This document shows positions 1-9,525 of a DNA stretch of 64,000 nucleotides, piece by piece. Position numbers and translations under genes: made by a program. The DNA is from Fodinicola acaciae. GTDB taxonomy: Bacteria > Actinomycetota > Actinomycetes > Mycobacteriales > HKI-0501. Position 1 is the first letter of the stretch; each line of letters begins with the position of its first letter. The stretch is from assembly GCF_010993745.1 (NCBI RefSeq), contig NZ_WOTN01000001.1, positions 3,103,235 to 3,167,234 of the forward strand. Reading direction: 5' to 3'. A model generated the notes under the pieces. That model worked only from the letters and a program-made list of their open reading frames with translations. It was not told the DNA's origin and made no database searches.

Positions 1-622
1 TGCCGAAGGCGACCATCCCACCAGTTACGCCGGCCGCGGTCCACGCTGCCTCGACGGCGGTGGAGCCGAGCACGCGTACGCGCAGGCTGCGCTCGGCGAG
101 CGTGTCGAGCAGCGCCATCCGCCAGCGGGTCGGAAACCGCCGGCCACCGTTGGCGGTGACGTTGCCGAAGGCGATCGCCACGTCGGCGAGCTTGGCCCGC
201 TGCAGCGCCGGCACCGGCTCCCCGTTACGCAACACCGGTCCGTCGGCGGTGGCCGCGTATCGCTCGTGCAGCAGCGGAGCCCAGGTCAGCCCGATCACCG
301 GACGGCCGTCGCGTACCAGGGCCAGATTGGTGCCGGTCAGCGGCAGGCCGAGCGAGAAGTTGGCAGTGCCGTCGATCGGGTCGAGGACCCACGTCGTGCC
401 GGTGTCCAGCGGCGGGCCGCCGTGCTCCTCGCCGTGTACGGGGATGCCGGTGCGCTCGGTCAGTGCGGCGGTGAGGTGGCGCTCGATCGACAGGTCGGCC
501 TCGGTCGCGAAGTCCTTGGCGCTCTTGTGCACGGACGCCTGCGCGCCGAGCTGGCCGGTGAACTCGGCGACCGCGCCGTCCAGGATCTCGCTCGCCGCCG
601 CCAGCAGCTCGCGGTCGCTCAT
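1..622 (-). CDS. Inositol monophosphatase family protein (3' end outside window)
   Basis: About 207 N-terminal residues are present; the gene runs off the left edge of the window. Visible motifs are those of Mg2+-dependent inositol-phosphate phosphatases: an E-E-H segment (HGEEHGG), then the metal-binding signature WVLDPIDGTANF. The family removes phosphate from myo-inositol monophosphate or related substrates (histidinol phosphate, fructose 1,6-bisphosphate, PAP), and the substrate cannot be told from sequence. The ATG overlaps the dapF stop as ATGA, so translation is probably coupled to dapF. The C-terminal metal-binding aspartate region is beyond the window. Confidence 0.85.
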   Translation of the reverse strand, partial: MSDRELLAAASEILDGAVAEFTGQLGAQASVHKSAKDFATEADLSIERHLTAALTERTGIPVHGEEHGGPPLDTGTTWVLDPIDGTANFSLGLPLTGTNLALVRDGRPVIGLTWAPLLHERYAATADGPVLRNGEPVPALQRAKLADVAIAFGNVTANGGRRFPTRWRMALLDTLAERSLRVRVLGSTAVEAAWTAAGVTGGMVAFG

Positions 623-1464
623 CGCGCGTACTCGCCGGTCGCGACGAGCACCGCTGGGCCGGTGAGCAGCGCCGATGGTCCATCAAGGCGTACGAACAGC
701 CGGCCGCCTGGCACGTCGACGGCGACCGTGCCGTCCACGCGGCCGGCGCGCCGCAGCGCGACCGCGGCGACCGCGCAGGCGCCGGTGCCGCAGGACCGCG
801 TCTCCCCCACACCGCGCTCGTGGACGCGCATGACCACGTGCAGGTCGGCGCCGTCGACCGGCGGCTGGTCGAGCGCGACGAACTCGACGTTGGCGCCGGC
901 CGGATGGACGGTCGCGTCGATCTCCGGGATCCGGCTCAGATCGAGGCTGGTCACGGTGTCCGGACCGTCGACAACGCACACGAGATGCGGATTGCCGACG
1001 TCGACCGCGACACCTTCGTACGTGCGACCGGTGACGATCGCGCGCGTCGGCGCGCCGATGGCCGGCCGGCAGGCGTCGATGGTGATCAGGTCGCCATCCG
1101 GCGTCACGCGGCGCAGTCCGGCACGGGTCGCCACCATGAACGGACCAGGCCCGGCCTCACCGTGCGTCAGCAGCCAGCGGCCAAAGACGCGCAGACCGTT
1201 GCCGCACATCTCTCCGACCAGGCCGTCGGCGTTGTGGAAGTCCATGAACCACTCGGCCTCGGCGGCGTACTGCGCCGACTCCGGATGCTTCGCCGAGCGT
1301 ACGATCCGCAACACGCCGTCGGCGCCGATGCCGGCGCGCCGGTCACACAGCGCTCGCACCAGCTCGGCGGTCAGGTCGATCTCGCCGTCCGGGTCGGGCA
1401 GCAGCACGAAGTCGTTCTCGGTGCCGTGCCCCTTCCAGAACCGCAGGCCGTTGGGGATGCTCAC
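619..1464 (-). CDS. dapF: Diaminopimelate epimerase DapF
   Basis: Converts LL- to meso-diaminopimelate, the last step before meso-DAP is used for lysine and peptidoglycan; cytoplasmic, cofactor-free. Both catalytic cysteines are visible: Cys87 in EMCGNGLRVF and Cys225 in RSCGTGACAVA, the two-base active site of the family. With the GTG start at 1464 the protein is 281 aa, normal for DapF, and begins SIPNGLRFWKGHGTENDFV. An upstream ATG at 1494 would add ten atypical residues and is less likely. It lies downstream of miaA and the gamma-glutamyltransferase gene and overlaps the phosphatase gene by 4 bp. Confidence 0.95.
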   Translation of the reverse strand: MSIPNGLRFWKGHGTENDFVLLPDPDGEIDLTAELVRALCDRRAGIGADGVLRIVRSAKHPESAQYAAEAEWFMDFHNADGLVGEMCGNGLRVFGRWLLTHGEAGPGPFMVATRAGLRRVTPDGDLITIDACRPAIGAPTRAIVTGRTYEGVAVDVGNPHLVCVVDGPDTVTSLDLSRIPEIDATVHPAGANVEFVALDQPPVDGADLHVVMRVHERGVGETRSCGTGACAVAAVALRRAGRVDGTVAVDVPGGRLFVRLDGPSALLTGPAVLVATGEYAR

Positions 1465-1519
1465 CAATCCATCGTACGGCGGCCGCCTCGGCACTCGATC
1501 GGCCGCGGGGACTCCCTAC

Positions 1520-1556
1520 GTGCGCCTGACGCACGCATGGTGGCCAGGCGGACTTC
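1520..1556 (-). terminator. Hairpin after the gamma-glutamyltransferase gene
   Basis: Directly beyond the stop codon at 1557 are overlapping inverted repeats: GTGCG(1520-1524)/CGCAC(1530-1534) and CGCCTG(1523-1528)/CAGGCG(1545-1550). There is no U-tract. The segment 1531-1546 is the exact reverse complement of 36101-36116, part of the hairpin after the alpha-galactosidase gene, so the two may be related 3'-end hairpins. Termination activity is inferred. Confidence 0.35.
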
Positions 1557-3383
1557 CTAGCCGGCGCGGACGACTCCGGCCGCACCACCGCCACGGCGTA
1601 CCGGCTCGGCGGCGGCCAGCAGCCGGCCGTCGCGGAGGAACTCGATGCCGGTCGCGGCACCGATCTCGGGATTGTCCTTGAACTGGTGCCCCATCGCGAC
1701 GAGCGTCGCGAAGTACGGCGCGGCCTTGAACGCCGGCTCGGCCTCGGTTTGCGCGGCATTACGCTGGGACGCGCGCGGTGCGGCGATCGCGTCCTCCAGC
1801 GACAGACGGCGGTCGACGCGGCCGAGTATGACCTGCAGGGCCGTCGTGATGATCGTTGCGCCGCCCGGCGAGCCGGTGGCGAAGAACGGCTTGCCGTCTT
1901 TGAGCACGATCGTCGGCGAGATGCTCGACCGCGGCCGTTTGCCGGGGCCTGGCAGGTTGGGGTCGGGCACGCCAGGAGTGATCGGCACGAAGTTGAAGTC
2001 GGTCAGCTCGTTGTTGAGCAGGAAGCCGCGACCCGGCACGGTGATGCCGGAGCCACCGGTCTGCTCGATCGTGAGCGTGTACTCGACGACGTTCCCCCAC
2101 CGGTCGGCGGTGGTCAGATTGGTGGTGTTGGGCCCCTCGTAACCGGTCGGCGCGGCGACCCGGCCCGGCGAGCACGAGCCGTACGACCCGTCGGGACTGC
2201 CCGGCGCGACCGTGCCGACAGAAGCCTTGGTGGGACTGATCTGGCAGAACCGCTCCCGCGCGAACCCCTTCGACAGCAGCTCACGCTGCGGCACGTTCAC
2301 GTACGCGGAGTCGCCGACCCACCGGTTGCGGTCGGCGAACGAATAACGCGAGGCCTCCAGGAAATAGTGCAGATACTCCGCCTGAGTCATCTTCGACAGG
2401 TCGACGTTGCCGAGGATGTTCAGCGCCTCGCCGACCGCGATGCCGCCGGAAGACGCCGGCGCCATGCCAAAGACATCCAGTCCGCGATAGGTGACGTGCG
2501 TCGGCGTACGCGGAATGGCGACATAGCGCCGTAGGTCGCTCATCGTCATCTGCCCTGGCCGCACCTTGCGGGTCGCCTTCGGGTCGACCGGTGGCTGCTG
2601 GGTCGTACGCACGATGTCGCGGCCGATCGAGCCGCCGTAGATCGCGCCGACCCCCTGCCGGCCAAGCTGCTCGTACGTGCGCGCGAGGTCGGGGTTGCGC
2701 AGAACCGAGCCGACCGCCGGCGGCTGACCACCTGGCAGGTACAGCGCGGCGGTCGCCGGAAAGTCCCTGAACCGGTCGGCGTTGTCCGAGGTCTGCGTGC
2801 GGAAAGTCGGGTCGACGACGAACCCGTTGCGCGCGATCGTCTCGGCCGGACGCAGCGCCTGGCCGAGCGACAGCGTCCCCCAGCTGCGCAGCGCCAGTGC
2901 CCAGGTGGCCGGCGTGCCTGGTATGCCGTTGGACAGGCCGCTGGTCACCGCCTCGGCGAATGGGATCGGCGCGCCGTTTTCGGTGAACGTCGTCGAGGTG
3001 AAGCTCGCCGGAGCGGTCTCCCGGCCGTCGATCGTGTAGACCCGCTTGCTCCTGGCGTTGTAGTAGGTGAAGAAGCCACCACCGCCGATGCCGGCGGAGT
3101 ACGGCTCGGTGACACCGAGCGCAGCGGCGGCCGCGACCGCGGCGTCGACCGCGTTGCCGCCGCGCCGCAGCACGGCGAGGCCGGCCTGCGTGGCGTCGGC
3201 ATCCACTGTGGACACCGCGCCGCCGTAGCCGGTGGCGACCGGCTGCTTCGGTGTCGGCTGACGACCGGTGGTGGCCGCGCCGGCGGTCGCCGGCACCAAG
3301 CCGGCCAACAGGCCGGCCAGCAGTGTCACGGCGGCCAGCGCGGCCAACCGGCGTGACAGACGGGAGAAGCGAAGCGTTGGCAT
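1557..3383 (-). CDS. ggt: Gamma-glutamyltransferase, secreted
   Basis: N-terminal nucleophile hydrolase that cleaves or transfers the gamma-glutamyl group of glutathione and related peptides outside the membrane. A Sec-type signal peptide covers about residues 1-37 (MPTLRFSR, a hydrophobic LAALAAVTLLAGLLAGLV stretch, then ATAGAA). Conserved blocks include GGNAVDAAVAAAAALGVTEP and GIGGGGF; the predicted autoprocessing threonine is Thr420 in GPNTTNLTTADRWGN, followed by SISPTIVLKDG and GSPGGATI in the small subunit. The total of 608 aa suits a GGT precursor. The start at 3383 is preferred because it gives a clean signal peptide. It sits between miaA and dapF, which are usually close neighbours, so it may be a later insertion in that block. 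Confidence 0.92.
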   Translation of the reverse strand: MPTLRFSRLSRRLAALAAVTLLAGLLAGLVPATAGAATTGRQPTPKQPVATGYGGAVSTVDADATQAGLAVLRRGGNAVDAAVAAAAALGVTEPYSAGIGGGGFFTYYNARSKRVYTIDGRETAPASFTSTTFTENGAPIPFAEAVTSGLSNGIPGTPATWALALRSWGTLSLGQALRPAETIARNGFVVDPTFRTQTSDNADRFRDFPATAALYLPGGQPPAVGSVLRNPDLARTYEQLGRQGVGAIYGGSIGRDIVRTTQQPPVDPKATRKVRPGQMTMSDLRRYVAIPRTPTHVTYRGLDVFGMAPASSGGIAVGEALNILGNVDLSKMTQAEYLHYFLEASRYSFADRNRWVGDSAYVNVPQRELLSKGFARERFCQISPTKASVGTVAPGSPDGSYGSCSPGRVAAPTGYEGPNTTNLTTADRWGNVVEYTLTIEQTGGSGITVPGRGFLLNNELTDFNFVPITPGVPDPNLPGPGKRPRSSISPTIVLKDGKPFFATGSPGGATIITTALQVILGRVDRRLSLEDAIAAPRASQRNAAQTEAEPAFKAAPYFATLVAMGHQFKDNPEIGAATGIEFLRDGRLLAAAEPVRRGGGAAGVVRAG

Positions 3384-3480
3384 GCCGGTCAATCTGCCGT
3401 ACGCCAGGCCGTACGCCAACCCCGCCGCCGCGGCCGGAGCCGGCTCCGGCCCGGTTTTGTCGGTGGCACCTGGAAGAATC

Positions 3481-3502
3481 AAAACCGGGGGGACCCCCGG
3501 GC
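3481..3502 (-). terminator. Probable intrinsic terminator of miaA
   Basis: On the minus strand a CCGGGGG/CCCCCGG stem with a very short loop is followed by TTTT. It lies about 70-90 bp beyond the miaA stop and about 100 bp before the gamma-glutamyltransferase start. It separates the two genes or attenuates read-through. Confidence 0.5.
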
Positions 3503-3569
3503 CGAGGCGAAAAATGCACCCCTGAAACCAGAGTTCCACCGCGGTCGGACAGTTTCGCACTCGGCCGGC

Positions 3570-4469
3570 TCAGGCTCGGCAGAGGGCGAGCGCCGCCTCG
3601 ACAAGGTCTGGGCGGGCAGCGTCGAGCCAGTGGATCTGGTCGTCGCGACGAAACCAGCTGCGCTGACGGCGTACGAACCGGCGCGTCGCGCGCGCGGTCA
3701 CGTCGACCACCTCGGCCTCCGGCAGCTCGCCGTCGAACATCCGCAGCACCTGCGCATAGCCGAGCGCGCGCGACGCGGTCAGGCCGGACCGCAACCCCAC
3801 GCGCTCAAGCTCGCGCACCTCACGCACCAGACCGGCCGCGAACATCAGCTGTACGCGCTGGTCGACGCGCGTGTCCAGGTCCTCCAGCGACCGGTCCAGA
3901 CCGATCTGCACGGTCTCGTACACCGGCCGGCGCTCCGGCAACGTGGCGGTGAACGGCTCGCCGGTGATCTCCATGACCTCCAGCGCGCGTACGATCCGGC
4001 GACCGTTGCTCGGCAGGATCACCGCGGCGGCGGCCGGGTCGGCGAAGGCCAGCCGCTCGTGCATCGCGGCCGGACCGACGGTCGCCAGCTCCTCCTCCAG
4101 CCGCGACCGTACGACCGGATCGGTGCCCGGAAAGTCGAAGGCCTCCAGCACCGCACGCAGATAGAGGCCCGAGCCGCCCACCAGGATCGGCACCTTGCCG
4201 CCGGCCAGCAGCCGGTCGATGACCGCGCGCGCCTGCTGGCGATAGATCGCGACGCTCGCCGTCTCGCGTACGTCCCAGATGTCGAGCAGGTGATGCGGCA
4301 CGCCGCCGCGCTCGGCCAGCGTCGGCTTGGCCGTACCGATGTCCATGCCGCGATAGAGCTGCATCGAGTCGGCGTTGATCACCTCGCCGCCGAGCCGCTG
4401 GGCCAGCCGGACGCCGAGCGAGGTCTTGCCGGTCGCGGTCGGACCGACGATCGCGACGACGTCAGGCAT
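3570..4469 (-). CDS. miaA: tRNA dimethylallyltransferase MiaA
   Basis: Transfers a dimethylallyl group to N6 of A37 in tRNAs that read UNN codons, the first step toward ms2i6A, which MiaB (6006-7475) completes. Visible motifs are the P-loop GPTATGKTS near residues 9-17, the DSMQLYRGMDIGTAKP substrate-binding block near residues 34-49, and GGSGLYLRAVLEAFDFPGTDP. Length 299 aa is typical. It begins with ATG at 4469 and is divergent from the DUF349 gene across a 266-bp intergenic stretch. Confidence 0.96.
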   Translation of the reverse strand: MPDVVAIVGPTATGKTSLGVRLAQRLGGEVINADSMQLYRGMDIGTAKPTLAERGGVPHHLLDIWDVRETASVAIYRQQARAVIDRLLAGGKVPILVGGSGLYLRAVLEAFDFPGTDPVVRSRLEEELATVGPAAMHERLAFADPAAAAVILPSNGRRIVRALEVMEITGEPFTATLPERRPVYETVQIGLDRSLEDLDTRVDQRVQLMFAAGLVREVRELERVGLRSGLTASRALGYAQVLRMFDGELPEAEVVDVTARATRRFVRRQRSWFRRDDQIHWLDAARPDLVEAALALCRA

Positions 4470-4735
4470 CGCACATCCGCCATGAATCGCCGTAAATACG
4501 TACGTACCGGGTCATCGGCACCGGCAACGGAGGGTGCTCACGGACACCGGTGGCAACAGGCACGAGACAAGACATTAGCGTCCGCTGCGAGTACGGACCG
4601 TGACCAGCGCGGCAAGCACGGCACAGGTCGTAGAGTGACAAACCGAATTGGCCGGCGAGGAGCGGGTCGAATACGAGAGAATGCCACTGCATGCGATGGG
4701 GCCCGCGACGCGGTGCCGGGGAAACGAGGGTGGTC

Positions 4736-5956
4736 ATGGTCGACGGCGAATCGCCGAAAACCCAGTTCGGGCGGATCGACGCGGACGGCACGGTCTATGT
4801 CCGTACGAATGACGGCGAGCGCGTGGTCGGTTCCTGGCAGGCCGGCTCACCCGAGGAAGGCCTGGCCCACTTCGCACGCAGATATGACGACCTGGTCACC
4901 GAGGTCGAGCTCATCGAAACCCGGCTGGCCTCCGGCAGCACGGACGCCTCGCACGTCGCCACCAGCGTCAAGCGGCTGACCGAGAGCCTGCCGACCGCCG
5001 CCGTCGTCGGCGACCTGGACGCGCTCGCCGCGCGGCTGGCCGCGCTGACCGAGAAGGTCGCCGAGAGCGCCGAGAAGGCCAAGGCCGAGCGCGCCGCACA
5101 GCGCGAGGCGGCGATCGCCGCGAAGACCGCGCTGGTCGAGGAGGCCGAACGGATCGCCGCCGAGTCCACCCAGTGGAAGGTCGCCGGTGACCGGCTGCGG
5201 GCCATCCTGGACGAGTGGAAGGCGATCCGCGGGGCCGACCGCAAGTCCGACGGCGAGCTGTGGAAGCGCTACGCGGCCGCGCGCGACGCCTTCGGCCGCC
5301 GCCGCGGCAGCCACTTCGCCGGCCTGGACGCGGCCCGCCGCGAGTCGCAGGCGGCCAAGGAGAAACTGGTCGCCGAGGCCGAGGAGCTGTCCGCCTCCAG
5401 CGAGTGGGGTCCGACCGCGACCCGGCTCAAGCAGCTGATGAGCGAGTGGAAGGCCACCGGCCGCGCGCCACGCGAGGCAGAGGACGCGCTGTGGACCCGG
5501 TTCCGTGCCGCGCAGGACGCGTTTTTCTCCCGCCGCAACGAGGTGTTCAGCGAGCGCGACGCCGAGCAGCGCAACAACCAGAAGGCCAAGGAGGAGCTGC
5601 TCGCCGAGGCGGAGAACCTGCCGATCGACTCGGACGTACGCGCGGCGCAGAGCCGGCTGCGCGACATCCAGGCCCGCTGGGAGGCGATCGGCCGGGTGCC
5701 GCGCGAGGCTATGGGGTCTCTGGAGGGACGGCTGCGCTCGATCGAGGAACGCGTACGCGACGCGGCCGACGCCGACTGGCGGCGCGGCAGTGCCGAGGCC
5801 AACCCGCTGCTGACCCAGATGCGTAACCAGGTGGCCGAGGCCGAGCAGCGGCTGGAGCGAGCCCGCGCTGCCGGCGACAAGCGGCGGATCAAGGACGCCG
5901 AGCAGGCGCTGGAGAGCAAGCGGCGGTTCCTGCAGCTCGCCGAGCAGCCGCAGTAG
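4736..5956 (+). CDS. DUF349 domain coiled-coil protein
   Basis: A 406-aa cytoplasmic protein with at least three tandem DUF349 repeats. The repeats show a W-K/W-E core such as LRAILDEWKAIRG, LKQLMSEWKATGR and LRDIQARWEAIGR, embedded in long charged, alanine- and glutamate-rich coiled coil. The first 45 residues (KTQFGRIDADGTVYVRTNDG) form a small beta-rich lead-in seen in actinobacterial members. The start at 4736 has a GAGGG ribosome-binding site 5 bp upstream, better than an ATG at 4691. The family has no established biochemical function. It lies convergent to miaB, with a shared hairpin between them. Confidence 0.88.
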   Translation: MVDGESPKTQFGRIDADGTVYVRTNDGERVVGSWQAGSPEEGLAHFARRYDDLVTEVELIETRLASGSTDASHVATSVKRLTESLPTAAVVGDLDALAARLAALTEKVAESAEKAKAERAAQREAAIAAKTALVEEAERIAAESTQWKVAGDRLRAILDEWKAIRGADRKSDGELWKRYAAARDAFGRRRGSHFAGLDAARRESQAAKEKLVAEAEELSASSEWGPTATRLKQLMSEWKATGRAPREAEDALWTRFRAAQDAFFSRRNEVFSERDAEQRNNQKAKEELLAEAENLPIDSDVRAAQSRLRDIQARWEAIGRVPREAMGSLEGRLRSIEERVRDAADADWRRGSAEANPLLTQMRNQVAEAEQRLERARAAGDKRRIKDAEQALESKRRFLQLAEQPQ

Positions 5957-5959
5957 CCG

Positions 5960-5990
5960 GACGACGCAATCGGATTCCGATTGCGTCGTC
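5960..5990. terminator. Bidirectional hairpin between DUF349 gene and miaB
   Basis: A near-perfect 14-15 bp inverted repeat, GACGACGCAATCGG (5960-5973) with its complement ending at 5990, around a 3-nt loop. It lies between two convergent stop codons. There is no strong U-tract on either side. Its position suits a bidirectional terminator. Confidence 0.7.
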
Positions 5991-6005
5991 GGTCGGACGG
6001 CCGGG

Positions 6006-7475
6006 TCAGGCGGGGGTGCCGATCTTGGGCATGCCGAGCAGCACGCCGGGCGTACGCGGCGCAGTGGCTGCCGCGAAGGCGTCGCCGGCGCGCGTACGGC
6101 GGTGGCTCAGCACCGCCCCGTCGGCGACCAGGTGGTGCGGCGCGCCGTAGGTGATCTCCGTCGTCACCACGTCACCGGGACGGATGACCGACGGGTCGCC
6201 GGCGAAGTGCACCAGCCGGCCGTCGCGCGCGCGGCCGGACATCCGGTGCGTACGCGCGTCCTTGCGGCCCTCGCCAGTCGCGACGAGCACCTCGACGGTC
6301 TCCCCCACGAACGACCGGTTGGCGGCCAGCGAGATCTCCTCCTGCAGCGCCAGCAGCCGCTCGTAGCGCTCCTGCACGACCGCCTTCGGCACCTGCTCGT
6401 CCATCGACGCCGCCGGCGTGCCGGGACGCGGTGAGTACTGGAAGGTGAAGGCGCCGGAAAACCGCGACTGCTCGACCACGTCCAGCGTCTGCTGGAAGTC
6501 GGCCTCGGTCTCGCCGGGGAAACCGACGATGATGTCGGTGGTGATCGCGGCGTGCGGGATCAGCTCGCGTACGCGCGACAGGATCGACAGGTAACGCGAC
6601 GACCGGTAGGAGCGGCGCATCCGCTTGAGCACCTCGTCGGAGCCCGACTGCAGTGGCATGTGCAGCGACGGACAGACGTTCGGCGTCTCGGCCATCGCCT
6701 CGATGACGTCGTCGGTGAAGTCGCGCGGGTGCGGCGAGGTGAACCGTACGCGCTCGAGGCCGTCGATCTCGCCGCACGCGCGCAGCAGCTTGCCAAAGGC
6801 CTGCCGGTCGCCGAACTCGACGCCGTAGGAGTTGACGTTCTGGCCGAGCAGCGTCACCTCCAGCACGCCGTCGGCCACCAGCGCTTCGACCTCGGCCAGG
6901 ACGTCGCCGGGCCGGCGGTCCTTCTCCCGGCCACGCAGCGCCGGCACGATGCAGAACGTGCAGGTGTTGTTGCAGCCCACCGACACCGACACCCAGCCCG
7001 CGTACGTCGACTCGCGGCGCGAGGGCAGGCTCGACGGGAAGACCTCCAGCGACTCCAGGATCTCGACCTGGGCCTCCTGGTTGTGCCGCGCGCGCTCCAA
7101 CAGCACCGGCAGCGAGTGCACGTTGTGCGTGCCGAACACGACGTCGACCCACGGCGCCTTGCGGACGATCTCGCCGCGGTCTTTCTGCGCCAGGCAGCCG
7201 CCGACGGCGATCTGCATGCCGGGCCGCTCACGCTTGACCGGACGCAACATCCCGAGATGTCCGTAAAGTTTGTTGTCCGCGTTTTCGCGTACCGCACAAG
7301 TGTTGAAGACGACCACGTCGGCGTCGTCGCCGTCGGCGCGCGCATAACCGGCTTGTTCCAGCAGGCCGGCGAGCCGTTCGGAGTCGTGTACGTTCATCTG
7401 ACAGCCGAATGTCCGGATCGCGTACGTACGTCCGGAGTTGTCCTCGGCTGGAGCGGGGGCCGCGAAAGTCGTCAT
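6006..7475 (-). CDS. miaB: tRNA-2-methylthio-N6-dimethylallyladenosine synthase MiaB
   Basis: Radical-SAM methylthiotransferase that adds the 2-methylthio group to i6A37 of tRNA, downstream of MiaA. The N-terminal UPF0004 domain carries cluster cysteines Cys25 (FGCQMN), Cys60 (FNTCAVREN) and Cys94 (VGGCLAQ). The radical-SAM CxxxCxxC is Cys168/172/175 ([13 protein letters not shown]), and a C-terminal TRAM domain follows. The start at 7475 gives 489 aa with a GGAG box 6 nt upstream. A longer frame to 7619 would add an unrelated arginine-rich leader. Confidence 0.96.
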   Translation of the reverse strand: MTTFAAPAPAEDNSGRTYAIRTFGCQMNVHDSERLAGLLEQAGYARADGDDADVVVFNTCAVRENADNKLYGHLGMLRPVKRERPGMQIAVGGCLAQKDRGEIVRKAPWVDVVFGTHNVHSLPVLLERARHNQEAQVEILESLEVFPSSLPSRRESTYAGWVSVSVGCNNTCTFCIVPALRGREKDRRPGDVLAEVEALVADGVLEVTLLGQNVNSYGVEFGDRQAFGKLLRACGEIDGLERVRFTSPHPRDFTDDVIEAMAETPNVCPSLHMPLQSGSDEVLKRMRRSYRSSRYLSILSRVRELIPHAAITTDIIVGFPGETEADFQQTLDVVEQSRFSGAFTFQYSPRPGTPAASMDEQVPKAVVQERYERLLALQEEISLAANRSFVGETVEVLVATGEGRKDARTHRMSGRARDGRLVHFAGDPSVIRPGDVVTTEITYGAPHHLVADGAVLSHRRTRAGDAFAAATAPRTPGVLLGMPKIGTPA

Positions 7476-7679
7476 AGCGATCTCCAGCGTACGCGTGCGG
7501 ACCAGCAGGTCAGCGGTCCGGTCATTCACCAGACGCGGCGGCCCCGCACGGACCACAATGCGAAGGTAAAGAAAAGCCGTGACAGGTAGCGGCCGCGATG
7601 ATCGTCCGTTGCCGGCCACCGCTAGAGTGCAGCGTCACAACGCCAACAGACAGCACGGGACCCTAAGAAGGAGCCGCTG

Positions 7680-8471
7680 ATGGGTGAGTCCCCGAATGCC
7701 CTGGTCAAGGACAAGTCGCCAGAGCCCGGTGCCGACCAGCCCTTGGTGGTTCTTGCCGATGTGGAGAAGTATTTCGGCGAGCTGCACGTCCTGCGCGGCA
7801 TCAACATGACGATCAACCGCGGCGAGGTCGTGGTGGTCATCGGCCCGTCCGGGTCCGGCAAGTCGACGCTCTGCCGCGCGATCAACCGGCTGGAGGGCAT
7901 CCAGTCCGGCACCATCACCATCGACGGCCAGCCGCTGCCGGCCGAGGGCCGTGACCTGGCCCGGCTGCGCAGCGAGGTCGGCATGGTGTTCCAGCAGTTC
8001 AACCTGTTCGCGCACAAGACCGTGGTCGAGAACGTCATGCTCGGCCCGATCAAGGTGCGCAAGGTGTCCCGCGACGAGGCGCACAAGACCGCGATGGAGC
8101 TGCTCGGCCGGGTCGGCGTCGGCAACCAGGCGGACAAGTATCCGGCGCAGCTGTCCGGCGGCCAGCAGCAGCGCGTGGCGATCGCCCGCGCGCTGGCCAT
8201 GCGCCCCAAGATCATGCTCTTCGACGAGCCGACCAGCGCGCTCGACCCGGAGATGGTCAACGAGGTCCTGGAAGTGATGACCGCACTGGCCAAGGACGGC
8301 ATGACGATGGTCGTGGTGACCCACGAGATGGGGTTCGCGCGGCGGGCCGCCAACCGGGTCGTGTTCATGGCCGACGGCCAGATCGTCGAGCAGAACACCC
8401 CCGACGAGTTCTTCACCAATCCGCAGTCCGACCGGGCCAAGGACTTCCTGTCCAAGATCCTGACGCACTGA
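7680..8471 (+). CDS. gluA: Glutamate-type amino-acid ABC transporter, ATPase
   Basis: ATP-binding subunit that powers import of a polar amino acid; the closest family is GlnQ/GluA. The order ATPase, binding protein, permease, permease matches gluABCD of corynebacteria, next to recX-recA. Visible motifs are Walker [11 protein letters not shown]-loop [10 protein letters not shown], signature LSGGQQQR, Walker [13 protein letters not shown] and the H-loop in VVTHEMGF. It is 263 aa, with an AAGGAG box 6 nt before the ATG. It is the first gene of a four-gene operon and is divergent from miaB. Glutamate specificity is inferred from gene order. Confidence 0.93.
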   Translation: MGESPNALVKDKSPEPGADQPLVVLADVEKYFGELHVLRGINMTINRGEVVVVIGPSGSGKSTLCRAINRLEGIQSGTITIDGQPLPAEGRDLARLRSEVGMVFQQFNLFAHKTVVENVMLGPIKVRKVSRDEAHKTAMELLGRVGVGNQADKYPAQLSGGQQQRVAIARALAMRPKIMLFDEPTSALDPEMVNEVLEVMTALAKDGMTMVVVTHEMGFARRAANRVVFMADGQIVEQNTPDEFFTNPQSDRAKDFLSKILTH

Positions 8472-8520
8472 TCGCACTGTCGAACACGGCTGAATTTCCA
8501 AGAAAGGCAAGGGAAACACG

Positions 8521-9426
8521 ATGAAGCTACGGAAGCTTCTGGTCCCGGTGGCGGTGGCGGTGGCCGGCGCGCTCGCGCTGACCGGCTGCGGCAAGACCGG
8601 CAGCCCCACCGGCGGCGGCGCGCCGAGCGCGGACGTGACCGTGCCGGTCGCGACCAACGTGAAGGTGGACGGCTCCAAGACGTTCCAGGCGATGACCAGC
8701 CGCGGCAAGGTCATCATCGGCGTCAAGGAGGACCAGCCCAACCTCGGCTACAAGGACCCGACCACCGGCAAGTACTCCGGCTTCGACATCTACATCGCCA
8801 ACGCGATCGCGGCCAAGCTCGGCTTCGGCCCTGACAAGATCCAGTACCAGCCGATCCCGTCGGCCAACCGCGAGCAGGCGCTGACCAACGGCCAGGTCGA
8901 CTACTACGTCGGCACGTACACGATCAACGACAAGCGCAAGAAACAGGTCTCCTTCGCCGGCCCGTACTACGTGGCCGGCCAGGACCTGCTGGTACGCGCC
9001 GACGACACCAGCATCACCGGCCCGGAGACCATCAAGGGCAAGGTGGTGTGCTCGGTGACCGGCTCGACACCGATCCAGAACATCAAGGAACACAAGGACA
9101 AGTACGGCGCCGAGACCCGCGAGTTCGAGAAGTACTCGCAGTGCGTGGACGCGCTGCTGAACAAGCAGGTCGACGCGGTCACCACCGACGACGCCATCCT
9201 GAAGGGCTACGCGGCGCAGCAGCCGGGCAAGCTCAAGGTGATCGGCAAGCCGTTCTCCAAGGAGCCCTACGGTGTTGGCATCGCGCTCAGCGACAGCGCG
9301 CTGCGCGGCAAGATCAACGACATCCTGGACGGCCTGGAGAAGGACGGCTCCTGGAAGAAGATCTACGACGCCACGCTCGGCAAGTCCGGGACGACGGCCG
9401 AGCCGCCGGCCCTCGAGCGCTACTGA
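8521..9426 (+). CDS. gluB: Glutamate-type ABC transporter, substrate-binding lipoprotein
   Basis: Extracellular solute-binding protein of SBP family 3, anchored by a lipidated cysteine (lipobox LALTGC at about residues 18-23). It delivers the amino acid to GluC/GluD. The polar amino-acid binding fold is seen in SGFDIYIANAIAAKLGFG, YYVGTYTINDKRKKQVSFAGPY and the C-terminal GIALSDSALRGKINDILD. It is 301 aa. It is the second gene of the operon and is followed by a strong intercistronic hairpin that may raise its level above the permeases. Confidence 0.93.
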   Translation: MKLRKLLVPVAVAVAGALALTGCGKTGSPTGGGAPSADVTVPVATNVKVDGSKTFQAMTSRGKVIIGVKEDQPNLGYKDPTTGKYSGFDIYIANAIAAKLGFGPDKIQYQPIPSANREQALTNGQVDYYVGTYTINDKRKKQVSFAGPYYVAGQDLLVRADDTSITGPETIKGKVVCSVTGSTPIQNIKEHKDKYGAETREFEKYSQCVDALLNKQVDAVTTDDAILKGYAAQQPGKLKVIGKPFSKEPYGVGIALSDSALRGKINDILDGLEKDGSWKKIYDATLGKSGTTAEPPALERY

Positions 9427-9438
9427 CCCAACCGTGTC

Positions 9439-9468
9439 GAGCCGCGGCGCCAGCCGGCGCCGCGGCTC
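9439..9468 (+). terminator. Intercistronic hairpin between gluB and gluC
   Basis: A perfect 13-bp stem, GAGCCGCGGCGCC / GGCGCCGCGGCTC, with a 4-nt loop, lies 12 bp after the gluB stop. No U-tract follows, so it is more likely a partial terminator or a 3'-end stabiliser than a full stop. That would suit excess binding protein over permease. Confidence 0.55.
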
Positions 9469-9525
9469 ACCCTTATCGAAGTCCGACATCGGCGTCGTGC
9501 GCGCCGCCGCGGGAGGCGGAGGTAG

